From: Bacteroidales bacterium
Lineage (GTDB): Bacteria; Bacteroidota; Bacteroidia; Bacteroidales; Dysgonomonadaceae
Direction of reading: 5' to 3'
Length of the DNA: 11,009 nucleotides
Assembly (NCBI GenBank): GCA_012728155.1
Contig: JAAYFR010000343.1
Span: 1 to 11,009 of the forward strand
Shown here: positions 1-6,128 of the stretch, in pieces
How positions within the stretch are numbered: position 1 is the first letter of the stretch
Layout: each line of letters opens with the position of its first letter
Position numbers and translations under genes: made by a program
The notes under the pieces: model-generated
What the model saw: the letters and a program-made list of their open reading frames with translations, nothing else
What the model was told of the DNA's origin: nothing
Databases searched by the model: none

Positions 1-1532
1 AGGAAAATTACCGGTGGATTCTTGAGGAACAGCCGTGCGATGGCAATCCGTTGCTGTTGACCGCCGCTCAGATTAAAAGCATCAGCTTCATACCCTTCAG
101 GGAGTAAAAGCACCTGGTCATGTAGAAAAGCCCTTTTCGATGCTTCAATCACCTCTTCTCGGGTAGCATTGAGTTTCCCGTAAAGGATATTATCATAGAT
201 CGTCCCTTTAAAGATATGGTTCTTCTGCAATACCAAACCGATATTGTTCCGTAACGATCCATTTTCATAATCTTCCAGATCCACTCCATCCAACAAAATC
301 TTTCCGCTATCGGGCTTATAGAATTTACAAAGGAGATTGATCAGGGTGCTCTTACCGGCACCGCTTAATCCCACAACAGCTGTGGTCTCACCTTTTTTTA
401 GGGAGAGATTGATATTCGAGAGGGCTTGCTTCCCGTTTGGATAGGTGAAAGTCACATCACGCACTTCAAACTGTCCCTTTACATTTTCGGCCCTGATATT
501 ACCACCTACTTCCACTGCGTCATCGTTGGAAAGCACTTCAAAAAAGCCATCGGCATAGATCAGGGCATCGTTCACCTGATCGTAGATACGATGTAACTGG
601 CTGATGGGAGCCGACACATTCCGGAAAAGCATGATATGCATCATGATGGCTCCTATGCCCATCTGCCCATCAAGTACGAGAAACACGGTCAGGATGATGA
701 TAAGCACCACTCCTATCTGCTGGATAAATGATTTCAGGCTCTCGTAGACATAACTTGTCCGTCGGGTCTGTAACTGGTTATTCAACATCTCCATCTGCAC
801 AGCATATTGTTTTTTCCCTTCCGGCTCTTCACGCACGAAACTCTTGATCACCGTGATCGAATCGATGATATTGATCAGTCCGTGGTTCTTGCGTTCACGC
901 TGTCCACGCAACTGGATACGCCACCCCTTCAACCGGCCGGCTTGTCGCTGGCTCACATAGAAGTAAGCAGGTACAATAACCGTTGCAAGTAATCCCACAT
1001 ATAGGTTGGCGTTATACATCACCACCAGGGCTATGATAGCTGTGGAGAACAATGGAAGTATGTCGAGGAAGAAGTTCTGTACCAGTCCGATAAGACTCTC
1101 TATTCCTCTGTTAATCCTGGTCTGTAACAATCCCGTCTGATTGTCCGGTTCGGAGAAAAACGACATTTTATAACTCAATATCCTCTCTACCGATGCTTGA
1201 GACAGGTCGCTTCCCACTTTGATACGGATTTTCTCACCGAAATATTTTTGCCCAAACTGGATGCCTATATTCAACAATTCATTGGCCAGCATGATGGTGG
1301 AAATAATCAACAGCAACCTCATTCCGTTCTGAAACGGATCGGGCTGCCGGAGCAGTTCTTCCACCCGGTTGATCGTCTCATTCACCAAGAGAGGGTTTAC
1401 CTGGGCAGCAAACGATCCGATCAGTGTGAGAAAAAGGGTTCCACCGATCATCCTTCTGTAAGGCTTTACAAAGGGAATCAGATTTCGAAAAAGTGCTTTA
1501 AATGACTGGGAGTAAGTTTCTTTATTAATCAT
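1..1532 (-). CDS. ABC transporter, fused permease/ATPase half-exporter (3' end cut by window edge)
   Basis: Reading the minus strand from the ATG at 1532 gives 510 open codons running off the left edge. The protein is an inner-membrane half-exporter of the ABCB/MsbA type, expected to dimerise and move a lipid, drug or peptide; the substrate cannot be told. A hydrophobic membrane domain fills about residues 15-330 with the usual coupling-helix layout, and the nucleotide-binding domain starts near 353. Visible are an A-loop Tyr364, Walker A GLSGAGKST (388-396), a Q-loop Gln436 and the signature LSGGQ (488-492). The sequence stops at residue 510, inside Walker B (VIF...), so roughly 70-90 residues including the D-loop and H-loop are outside. 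Oddity: the stretch before LSGGQ reads YEADAFN, without the TxVGExG X-loop typical of exporters, and LSGGQQQR is more importer-like. The start is supported by a candidate promoter upstream. It is divergent from proA with no obvious link to proline synthesis. Confidence 0.93.
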   Translation of the reverse strand, partial: MINKETYSQSFKALFRNLIPFVKPYRRMIGGTLFLTLIGSFAAQVNPLLVNETINRVEELLRQPDPFQNGMRLLLIISTIMLANELLNIGIQFGQKYFGEKIRIKVGSDLSQASVERILSYKMSFFSEPDNQTGLLQTRINRGIESLIGLVQNFFLDILPLFSTAIIALVVMYNANLYVGLLATVIVPAYFYVSQRQAGRLKGWRIQLRGQRERKNHGLINIIDSITVIKSFVREEPEGKKQYAVQMEMLNNQLQTRRTSYVYESLKSFIQQIGVVLIIILTVFLVLDGQMGIGAIMMHIMLFRNVSAPISQLHRIYDQVNDALIYADGFFEVLSNDDAVEVGGNIRAENVKGQFEVRDVTFTYPNGKQALSNINLSLKKGETTAVVGLSGAGKSTLINLLCKFYKPDSGKILLDGVDLEDYENGSLRNNIGLVLQKNHIFKGTIYDNILYGKLNATREEVIEASKRAFLHDQVLLLPEGYEADAFNLSGGQQQRIAIARLFLKNPPVIF

Positions 1533-1568
1533 CGGCAATTGGACTTTATAAAACTGGAAGGGTTTAAA

Positions 1569-1598
1569 TCAAGATAATTATATTTCAAATTGATCAAT
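1569..1598 (-). promoter_or_regulatory. Candidate Bacteroidetes-type promoter for the ABC exporter
   Basis: On the minus strand an ATTG element (1598-1595) is followed after 18 bases by TATCTTGA (1576-1569), close to the -33 TTTG / -7 TAnnTTTG pattern of the phylum. It sits about 37 bases upstream of the ATG at 1532. Each element has a mismatch, so this is a tentative call. Confidence 0.4.
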
Positions 1599-1625
1599 GC
1601 AACACCTCTTTTAAGAATAATTTGC

Positions 1626-1633
1626 TATCTTTG
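1626..1633 (+). promoter_or_regulatory. Candidate -7 element of the proABC promoter
   Basis: TATCTTTG is an exact match to the Bacteroidetes -7 consensus TAnnTTTG and lies 56 bases upstream of the proA ATG. No good -33 TTTG at the usual 17-23 base spacing is visible; the nearest is a poor AATG at 1596-1599. The predicted transcript would begin near 1640 with a weak 6-bp hairpin (AATAGT 1641-1646 / ACTATT 1661-1666). I see no leader peptide or riboswitch there. Confidence 0.45.
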
Positions 1634-1689
1634 AAGCCAAAATAGTTTCAATTTCATCAGACTATTAGATTATATCCACCTCAAGCAAT

Positions 1690-2877
1690 ATGAATAGTGA
1701 ACAAAAGAATAACCTGTTGCTTTCCCTTGCACAACTTTTGGCGTTGCACAGGGCGAGAATTATGGAGGCCAATGAAGCCGATATGCATGCCTTTCCCGGC
1801 ATGGATGAATCGATGAAAGATCGCCTCAGAGTGGATGACAAGAAGATCGACGGAATGATCCGTTCATTGGAAGAGGTGGCATCACTGCCCGATCCGGAGG
1901 GAAAAATCCTATATGAGTTCATCCGGGAAGACAAGCTGCGTGTCGTCAATCAGACAGTGCCGTTCGGTACTATCCTGATCATCTATGAATCACGCCCCGA
2001 CGTCACCATCGAGGCGGCAGCAACCGCCTTTAAGGCTGGCAACCATATCCTGCTGAAAGGGGGAAAAGAGGCGCGTCAGACCAACCTCTTGCTTACGGCG
2101 TTATGGCAGCAGGCGCTTACTGAACAAAATATCAAGACAGATTATATACAATACCTCGACCTATCACGCGAGGATACACAACGTCTTATCAGGGAAAACA
2201 GCCACCGGGTAGATCTGATTATCCCCCGCGGGGGAGAAGGATTGATTCAATTTGTACGGGAGAATGCTTCGGTTCCGGTGATTGTGAGTGGTAGAGGAAA
2301 TAATTTTCTCTATGTGGATGATCGTTCCGATTTCGAAATGGCAGTCCAACTCATACTGAATGGGAAAAAACGTGTCAGCGTTTGTAATGCAATTGACAAG
2401 GTATTGCTTCACAAAGATCTCGACAAGTTAGCGGAGAAACTCTCTACCCTGGTAACGCACCTCACTGAAAAAGGTATCGAAGTGTGGGGGAACAAAAAAA
2501 TTGCATCCCTTTGCAATGGTATCAAGATAGAAAATGATGCCGCTACGCTTTGCGAGGAGTACCTCGCCCCCAAATTATACCTCTCCCTTGTGGGTGGAAT
2601 AGATGATGCCATCGATATGATCAACCGTTATTCCGGTGGACATACGGCAGTAATTGTCACCAGCGATGCGGCAAAAGCTGCCGAATTTATGGAACAGGTC
2701 GATTGTGCCGCGGTCTACCACAACGCCTCATCCCGTTTTACCGACGGAGGCCAGTTTGGTGTAGGTGCGGAGATCGCCATCAGCACGCAAAAACTTCATT
2801 TCCGGGGTCCGCTGGGTGCGCAGGAGCTGGTGACCAACAAATGGTTCGTCTATGGGGATGGACATGTGAGGGAGTGA
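1690..2877 (+). CDS. proA: Glutamate-5-semialdehyde dehydrogenase (gamma-glutamyl phosphate reductase)
   Basis: This is the second enzyme of proline synthesis: NADPH-dependent reduction of L-glutamyl-5-phosphate to glutamate-5-semialdehyde, in the cytoplasm (EC 1.2.1.41). The 395 residues align along the ALDH-superfamily ProA fold. Landmarks are YESRPDVT (99-106), LKGGKEA (122-128), IPRGGEGL (178-185), the catalytic cysteine Cys232 in RVSVCNAID, and the C-terminal block NASSRFTDGGQFGVGAEI (345-362) followed by FRGPLG. It is shorter than the E. coli enzyme (417): the first 20 or so residues of the N-terminal helix are absent. An in-frame TAG at 1666-1668, with no start codon between it and 1690, rules out an upstream start. 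The motif usually read as G-x-G-x-C-H-x-Y-V-D is GRGNNFLYVD here, so the Cys-His pair is replaced. It heads the operon and is followed 39 bases later by proB. Confidence 0.96.
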   Translation: MNSEQKNNLLLSLAQLLALHRARIMEANEADMHAFPGMDESMKDRLRVDDKKIDGMIRSLEEVASLPDPEGKILYEFIREDKLRVVNQTVPFGTILIIYESRPDVTIEAAATAFKAGNHILLKGGKEARQTNLLLTALWQQALTEQNIKTDYIQYLDLSREDTQRLIRENSHRVDLIIPRGGEGLIQFVRENASVPVIVSGRGNNFLYVDDRSDFEMAVQLILNGKKRVSVCNAIDKVLLHKDLDKLAEKLSTLVTHLTEKGIEVWGNKKIASLCNGIKIENDAATLCEEYLAPKLYLSLVGGIDDAIDMINRYSGGHTAVIVTSDAAKAAEFMEQVDCAAVYHNASSRFTDGGQFGVGAEIAISTQKLHFRGPLGAQELVTNKWFVYGDGHVRE

Positions 2878-2880
2878 GTT

Positions 2881-2894
2881 GAGAAATGAGAAAT
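2881..2894 (+). repeat. Tandem 7-bp duplication in the proA-proB spacer
   Basis: GAGAAAT occurs twice in a row and is followed by GAGAGC, a partial third copy. It lies in the 39-bp purine-rich spacer directly after the proA stop. The same kind of short tandem duplication occurs in three other places in this window. Confidence 0.7.
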
Positions 2895-2916
2895 GAGAGC
2901 CGGGAGATAAGACAAA

Positions 2917-3687
2917 ATGAAAAAGAAACTGATCATAAAAATAGGGACCTCCACGTTGACGGCCGGAACAAACCGGATATCATTTGCTGTAATCGAAAGC
3001 CTGGCACGCCAAATTGTGGAATTAAAAAAAGAATACGATATCGTAATTGTCTCGTCAGGTGCAATTGCCACGGCAAGACAGTTTGTCGAGATCAACGGAT
3101 GCAACAAACAGGTTGATTCCAAACAGGCGTTGGCAGCTATCGGACAAACCAAACTGATGGAATTGTACGACACTATTTTCAGTACATTCGGGTTGAATAT
3201 CGCGCAGATATTGCTGACTTACCGCGATTTTGAAAATCCGGTAGCCAACGAGAATACCCGTAACACCATCAAACGTCTCTGGCAGGTGGATTATATTCCT
3301 ATTGTCAATGAGAACGACACTGTCTCCATTGAAGAGATAATGTTGGGAGATAACGACAAGCTCTCGGCACTGGTAGCGGCAATTACCGAGGCGGATCTTC
3401 TGGTACTTGTCTCCGATATCGACGGTATTTTCGACCGGAACCCCCACCTGCATACCGATGCACAGTTGATCGCCGAAGTGACCGATTTAAACTCCATCAA
3501 AGAGTATATCGAGGAAAAGGAGTCGTTGCTTGGCACCGGTGGCATGTCGTCCAAGGTACATGCAGCCGAAATATGTATGCAGCAAGGCGTAGAGATGTGG
3601 ATTGTAAACGGACAACGTCCCAACTACATCATCAATGCGATCGACAACCGCATCCCCTTCACCCGATTTGGAAAAATAAGAGATTAA
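2917..3687 (+). CDS. proB: Glutamate 5-kinase, PUA-less form
   Basis: This is the first, committed step of proline synthesis: ATP-dependent phosphorylation of glutamate (EC 2.7.2.11). At 256 residues the protein is a lone amino-acid-kinase domain. It has KIGTST near the N-terminus (Lys8), VSSGAIA (45-51), NEND (131-134), GDNDKLSA (144-151), SDIDGIFD (166-173) and GTGGMSSK (206-213). Asp134, Asn146, Asp147 and Lys213 line up with E. coli Asp137, Asn149, Asp150 and Lys217. E. coli ProB has about 367 residues because of a C-terminal PUA domain; here the reading frame ends cleanly and no PUA remnant is visible in the 52-bp spacer after it. PUA-less ProB enzymes are known in other bacteria. In this family the kinase domain carries proline feedback inhibition, so allosteric control may remain but be altered (inference). 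It is cotranscribed with proA and proC. Confidence 0.96.
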   Translation: MKKKLIIKIGTSTLTAGTNRISFAVIESLARQIVELKKEYDIVIVSSGAIATARQFVEINGCNKQVDSKQALAAIGQTKLMELYDTIFSTFGLNIAQILLTYRDFENPVANENTRNTIKRLWQVDYIPIVNENDTVSIEEIMLGDNDKLSALVAAITEADLLVLVSDIDGIFDRNPHLHTDAQLIAEVTDLNSIKEYIEEKESLLGTGGMSSKVHAAEICMQQGVEMWIVNGQRPNYIINAIDNRIPFTRFGKIRD

Positions 3688-3704
3688 AGGGTAATATCCC
3701 TAAG

Positions 3705-3720
3705 TATCTGAATATCTGAG
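3705..3720 (+). repeat. Tandem 8-bp duplication in the proB-proC spacer
   Basis: TATCTGAA is followed immediately by TATCTGAG, two copies with one mismatch. It sits in the 52-bp spacer between the proB stop and the proC start, and resembles the duplications in the other spacers. Confidence 0.6.
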
Positions 3721-3739
3721 TGATTAAAATAATTCACAA

Positions 3740-4522
3740 ATGAAACATGGTTTTATAGGCTTCGGCAATCTGGCCAATGCAGTGTATGAAGGATTGAAAG
3801 AAGAGCAAGATATTGAATTCGCTTATTGCGACATAATCCGGAAAGAGGTCACTATACCTTTTCACGACCGGATGGATGACTTGGTTTCCTTTGCCGATGT
3901 GATCTGGCTGATGGTGAAACCACAAGATTTGCCAACGATACTGGAAGGATTAAGGCCCCTCGACAGGATCGGCAAAGCGATCGTCTCTCCGGCTGCGGGA
4001 AAAGATATCGCATCTATCGAGCGCTATCTGGGCAAAGAGCAGTTGATCGTGCGAATTATGCCTAACTTAGCCATGGCTTACCGAAAGTCGGTAACTGCTT
4101 TCGCCACCAACCAGCCCAAGAATGAGAAGGGAATGGAGATTTTCAACCTCTTAGGAAAATTAGGGAAAGCGGTGCCGTTAGAAGAGAGCGGCTTCGACCT
4201 GTTCACCGCCATTTTTGGGAGTGGACCCGCCTTTATCCTCTCCTTTATCCAGACATTCAAAGATAAAATGCAGGAATTCAATCTTCCGGAACCGCTTTTA
4301 GACGAACTCCTATTAGAACTTACAGAGGGGACCGCACTCTATTTTGGCCAAATCCAGAAGGGCTACACCATCGAACAGCTGATACAAAACATCACCAGCA
4401 AAGGAGGTACAACCCAAGCAGGACTCGATTATTTCCGCACACATGAAATTGGAAAACAGCTCGAAGGGATAGTCGATGCCGCAAGAGAGCGATCGAAAGA
4501 GATGAGCAAACAAGGAAAATAG
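3740..4522 (+). CDS. proC: Pyrroline-5-carboxylate reductase
   Basis: This is the last step of proline synthesis: NAD(P)H reduction of 1-pyrroline-5-carboxylate to L-proline (EC 1.5.1.2), in the cytoplasm. The 260 residues begin with a Rossmann motif GFIGFGNLA (4-12), then VKPQDL (59-64), SPAAGKDI (83-90) and MPNLA (107-111). The helical dimerisation domain carries GSGPAFI (160-166) and TSKGGTTQAGL (219-229), the latter normally TSPGGTTxAGL, so a lysine replaces the usual proline. Length is close to the E. coli enzyme (269). As third gene of proA-proB-proC it completes the pathway from glutamate. Related reductases can act in other imino-acid pathways, but the operon makes this assignment secure. 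Confidence 0.95.
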   Translation: MKHGFIGFGNLANAVYEGLKEEQDIEFAYCDIIRKEVTIPFHDRMDDLVSFADVIWLMVKPQDLPTILEGLRPLDRIGKAIVSPAAGKDIASIERYLGKEQLIVRIMPNLAMAYRKSVTAFATNQPKNEKGMEIFNLLGKLGKAVPLEESGFDLFTAIFGSGPAFILSFIQTFKDKMQEFNLPEPLLDELLLELTEGTALYFGQIQKGYTIEQLIQNITSKGGTTQAGLDYFRTHEIGKQLEGIVDAARERSKEMSKQGK

Positions 4523-4530
4523 ATTTCAGG

Positions 4531-4552
4531 TGAATGGCTCATTCATTTTTTT
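4531..4552 (+). terminator. Intrinsic terminator of the proABC operon
   Basis: TGAATG (4531-4536), loop GCT, CATTCA (4540-4545), then seven T's (4546-4552) form a hairpin plus U-run that starts 9 bases after the proC stop. The structure overlaps the stop codon and last codons of the convergent sufE. Read from the other strand the hairpin has no U-run, so it should act mainly on proABC transcripts. The stem is short (6 bp) with a tight loop. Confidence 0.55.
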
Positions 4553-4976
4553 CCATTTTAGCTTTATAGGCAATTGCATAAAAACGAATCTGTTTGATCA
4601 CCGAGAGTAATCCGTTGGAACGTGTGGGTGAGAGATGATCCGTAAGCCCGATCTCTTTCATAAAACGCAGATCGGAATTGAGAATTTCGTCAGGCGTACG
4701 CCCGTTAAATACCCGTAGCACCAGTGCAAGTAGTCCCTTCACAATAATGGCATCGCTTTCCGCCTGAAACCAGAGTTTCCCGTCACGGTAATCAGTTTGC
4801 AACCAGACTCTGCTTTGGCATCCCTCGATAATATTTCCGCTGATTTTATATTTTTCTTCGAGTGGTTCAAGCGCATTTCCCTGCTCAATGATTAGGGCAT
4901 ATTTGTCCATCCAATCATCATAAATGCTGAATTCGTCAATAATATCCTGTTCTATTTCGTCTATCGTCGGTTTCAT
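4539..4976 (-). CDS. sufE: SufE-type cysteine desulfuration / sulfur acceptor protein
   Basis: SufE takes persulfide sulfur from the cysteine desulfurase SufS and passes it to the SufBCD scaffold for Fe-S cluster assembly in the cytoplasm. The 145 residues match the family's usual length (about 140). Family marks are EEKYKISGNIIEGCQSRVWL, whose acceptor cysteine is Cys53, the following SDAIIVKGLLALV segment, and the LSPTRSNGL motif near residue 117. The other suf genes are not in this window. The start ATG at 4976 gives the normal SufE N-terminus. A 98-bp purine-biased spacer separates it from the cyclase gene upstream, so it may be transcribed from its own promoter or by read-through. No good TAnnTTTG element was found in that spacer. 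CsdE is a paralogue with a similar motif, but SufE is the expected form in Bacteroidetes. Confidence 0.93.
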   Translation of the reverse strand: MKPTIDEIEQDIIDEFSIYDDWMDKYALIIEQGNALEPLEEKYKISGNIIEGCQSRVWLQTDYRDGKLWFQAESDAIIVKGLLALVLRVFNGRTPDEILNSDLRFMKEIGLTDHLSPTRSNGLLSVIKQIRFYAIAYKAKMEKNE

Positions 4977-4994
4977 TTTTTCAAGATTTTATCC

Positions 4995-5008
4995 TGGTTC
5001 TTGGTTCT
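4995..5008. repeat. Perfect tandem 7-bp duplication upstream of sufE
   Basis: TGGTTCT (plus strand) is present twice in direct succession in the spacer between the cyclase gene and sufE. On the transcribed strand the spacer is about 70 percent purine. Confidence 0.65.
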
Positions 5009-5063
5009 AATTCTCTTAGTTTTTTCAATTTCCTTGCTTCTCAACTTCAAAATTCCAATGCTT

Positions 5064-5077
5064 CACTTTCCACTTTA
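5064..5077. repeat. Tandem 7-bp duplication overlapping the cyclase stop codon
   Basis: CACTTTC followed by CACTTTA (plus strand), one mismatch. The second copy contains the TAA stop of the glutaminyl cyclase gene (complement of 5075-5077). It is the second duplication in this 98-bp spacer. Confidence 0.5.
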
Positions 5078-6079
5078 AGGATTTTCAGTATAAATCACTT
5101 CCATTACTGTCTGTCCCGTTACCTTGAGGCTTTTTCTGTCGATATTGCGCATATCGTCGTTATGTGTATGCCAGTGTGAGGCAAATCCAGTATGGCTATC
5201 GGCCTTCAGATTGATTATATTGATACTTGGAGCACGATCCTGCTGGTTTACAGGCAAATGGTCGTCAGTAATATAGCCCCCCTCTTGCTGCAAGAAATAG
5301 TTGCTATAGCCCAATTTCGCAGCGATACTCCACACCTTGTTCAGCACCATCGGCGCATAATTGGTAGAATATCCCTCTTTCCTGAAAGTGGCATTGGCTG
5401 CACCCACCATATCGAGCAAGATACCGTAGTAAGCTTTATAATTCTCCACATGTGGCTGTTCCGACCAGTATTGAGAACCGAGGCACCACCAATTTCTCCC
5501 TACCTGGATATTGTCGAAAGAAGGTTCTCCCCAATCTTCCAGATCAAAGAAGATAATATCAATTCCTACCTCTATCGGTCGCAGCTGTACGTTACGGGCA
5601 ATCTCCAAGAGTACCCCCACCCCGCTCGCACCGTCGTCGGCACCGTCAATGGGCTTCCGTTGTCTGTCGTAATCCAATTCTTCATCGGCGAAGGGACGTG
5701 TATCCCAGTGGGCAAAAAGCAAAATTCTTTTTTCTTTTTCCGGATAAAAACTTCCAATAATATTGCGTATCGTCAAGTTTTTGCCGTCATAGTGAGTGAT
5801 ATCCGCTTTTTGCTCTGTCACCGCTGCGCCAAACTCCACCATCTTAGCTACCAAATAATCCCCACAAGCTTTATGTGCTTCTGATCCAGGGACTCGGGGA
5901 CCAAAACTGACCTGTTTCTCGACAAAAGCATAAGCACTGTCGGCATTAAATTCAGGAGAAATTCGCCGATACGGCTCTTCCATCGTGCTCTTGATCGATT
6001 GGCAAGAATTACACGATATGGAAAATAGCACTCCGGCTACCAACAGGCTCCACAGAAAAAGAGTACCGATAGGTCGCAT
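5075..6079 (-). CDS. Glutaminyl-peptide cyclotransferase (animal-type QC, M28 fold), probable lipoprotein
   Basis: Glutaminyl cyclase converts an N-terminal glutamine into pyroglutamate. The 334-residue protein opens with a hydrophobic signal segment ending in SISC (Cys23) or SC (Cys26), which fits a lipoprotein signal, although -3 Ser is a weak lipobox. The rest is an M28 zinc-hydrolase fold with residues matching human QC: AHWDTRP (123-129), GADDGASG with Asp149 as metal ligand, FFDLEDWG where Glu181 and Asp182 occupy the human Glu201/Glu202 sites, LLDMVGA with Asp223 like Asp248, TDDHLPV (271-277) like the Asp305 region, and HWHTHNDD with His304 like His330. The WHTxxDDxxNxD block near the C-terminus favours QC over an aminopeptidase. 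Closely similar type II QCs are known in Porphyromonas, Prevotella and Tannerella; in this phylum many exported proteins have Gln just after the signal-peptidase cut (the Bacteroidetes Q-rule), which explains an envelope-anchored QC. An M28 aminopeptidase is the alternative. Confidence 0.87.
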   Translation of the reverse strand: MRPIGTLFLWSLLVAGVLFSISCNSCQSIKSTMEEPYRRISPEFNADSAYAFVEKQVSFGPRVPGSEAHKACGDYLVAKMVEFGAAVTEQKADITHYDGKNLTIRNIIGSFYPEKEKRILLFAHWDTRPFADEELDYDRQRKPIDGADDGASGVGVLLEIARNVQLRPIEVGIDIIFFDLEDWGEPSFDNIQVGRNWWCLGSQYWSEQPHVENYKAYYGILLDMVGAANATFRKEGYSTNYAPMVLNKVWSIAAKLGYSNYFLQQEGGYITDDHLPVNQQDRAPSINIINLKADSHTGFASHWHTHNDDMRNIDRKSLKVTGQTVMEVIYTENP

Positions 6080-6128
6080 ATTTTACAAAAAAAGAAGAGT
6101 TTGTACACTAAAAAAATAGAGAGAGGCC

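Noticed and set aside
1641..1666. AATAGT / ACTATT hairpin at the 5' end of the predicted proA leader
   Set aside because: AT-rich six-pair stem without a U-run or proline-codon leader peptide; no support for attenuation.
1665..1949. Minus-strand frame of 94 codons over the proA start and its promoter region
   Set aside because: It covers the proA N-terminal codons in antisense, and its protein is Ser/Leu-rich noise.
3688..3739. Possible decayed PUA domain after proB
   Set aside because: The spacer is 52 bp with stops and a tandem repeat and encodes nothing like PUA.
5192..5884. Plus-strand open frame of 230 codons opposite the cyclase gene
   Set aside because: It is fully antisense to a gene with clear family motifs, shows no recognisable domain, and has low-complexity, irregular composition.
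6084..6105. Inverted repeat TACAAA / TTTGTA just upstream of the cyclase start
   Set aside because: A 6-bp AT-rich stem with no T-run after it in the direction of transcription; too weak to call a terminator or operator.
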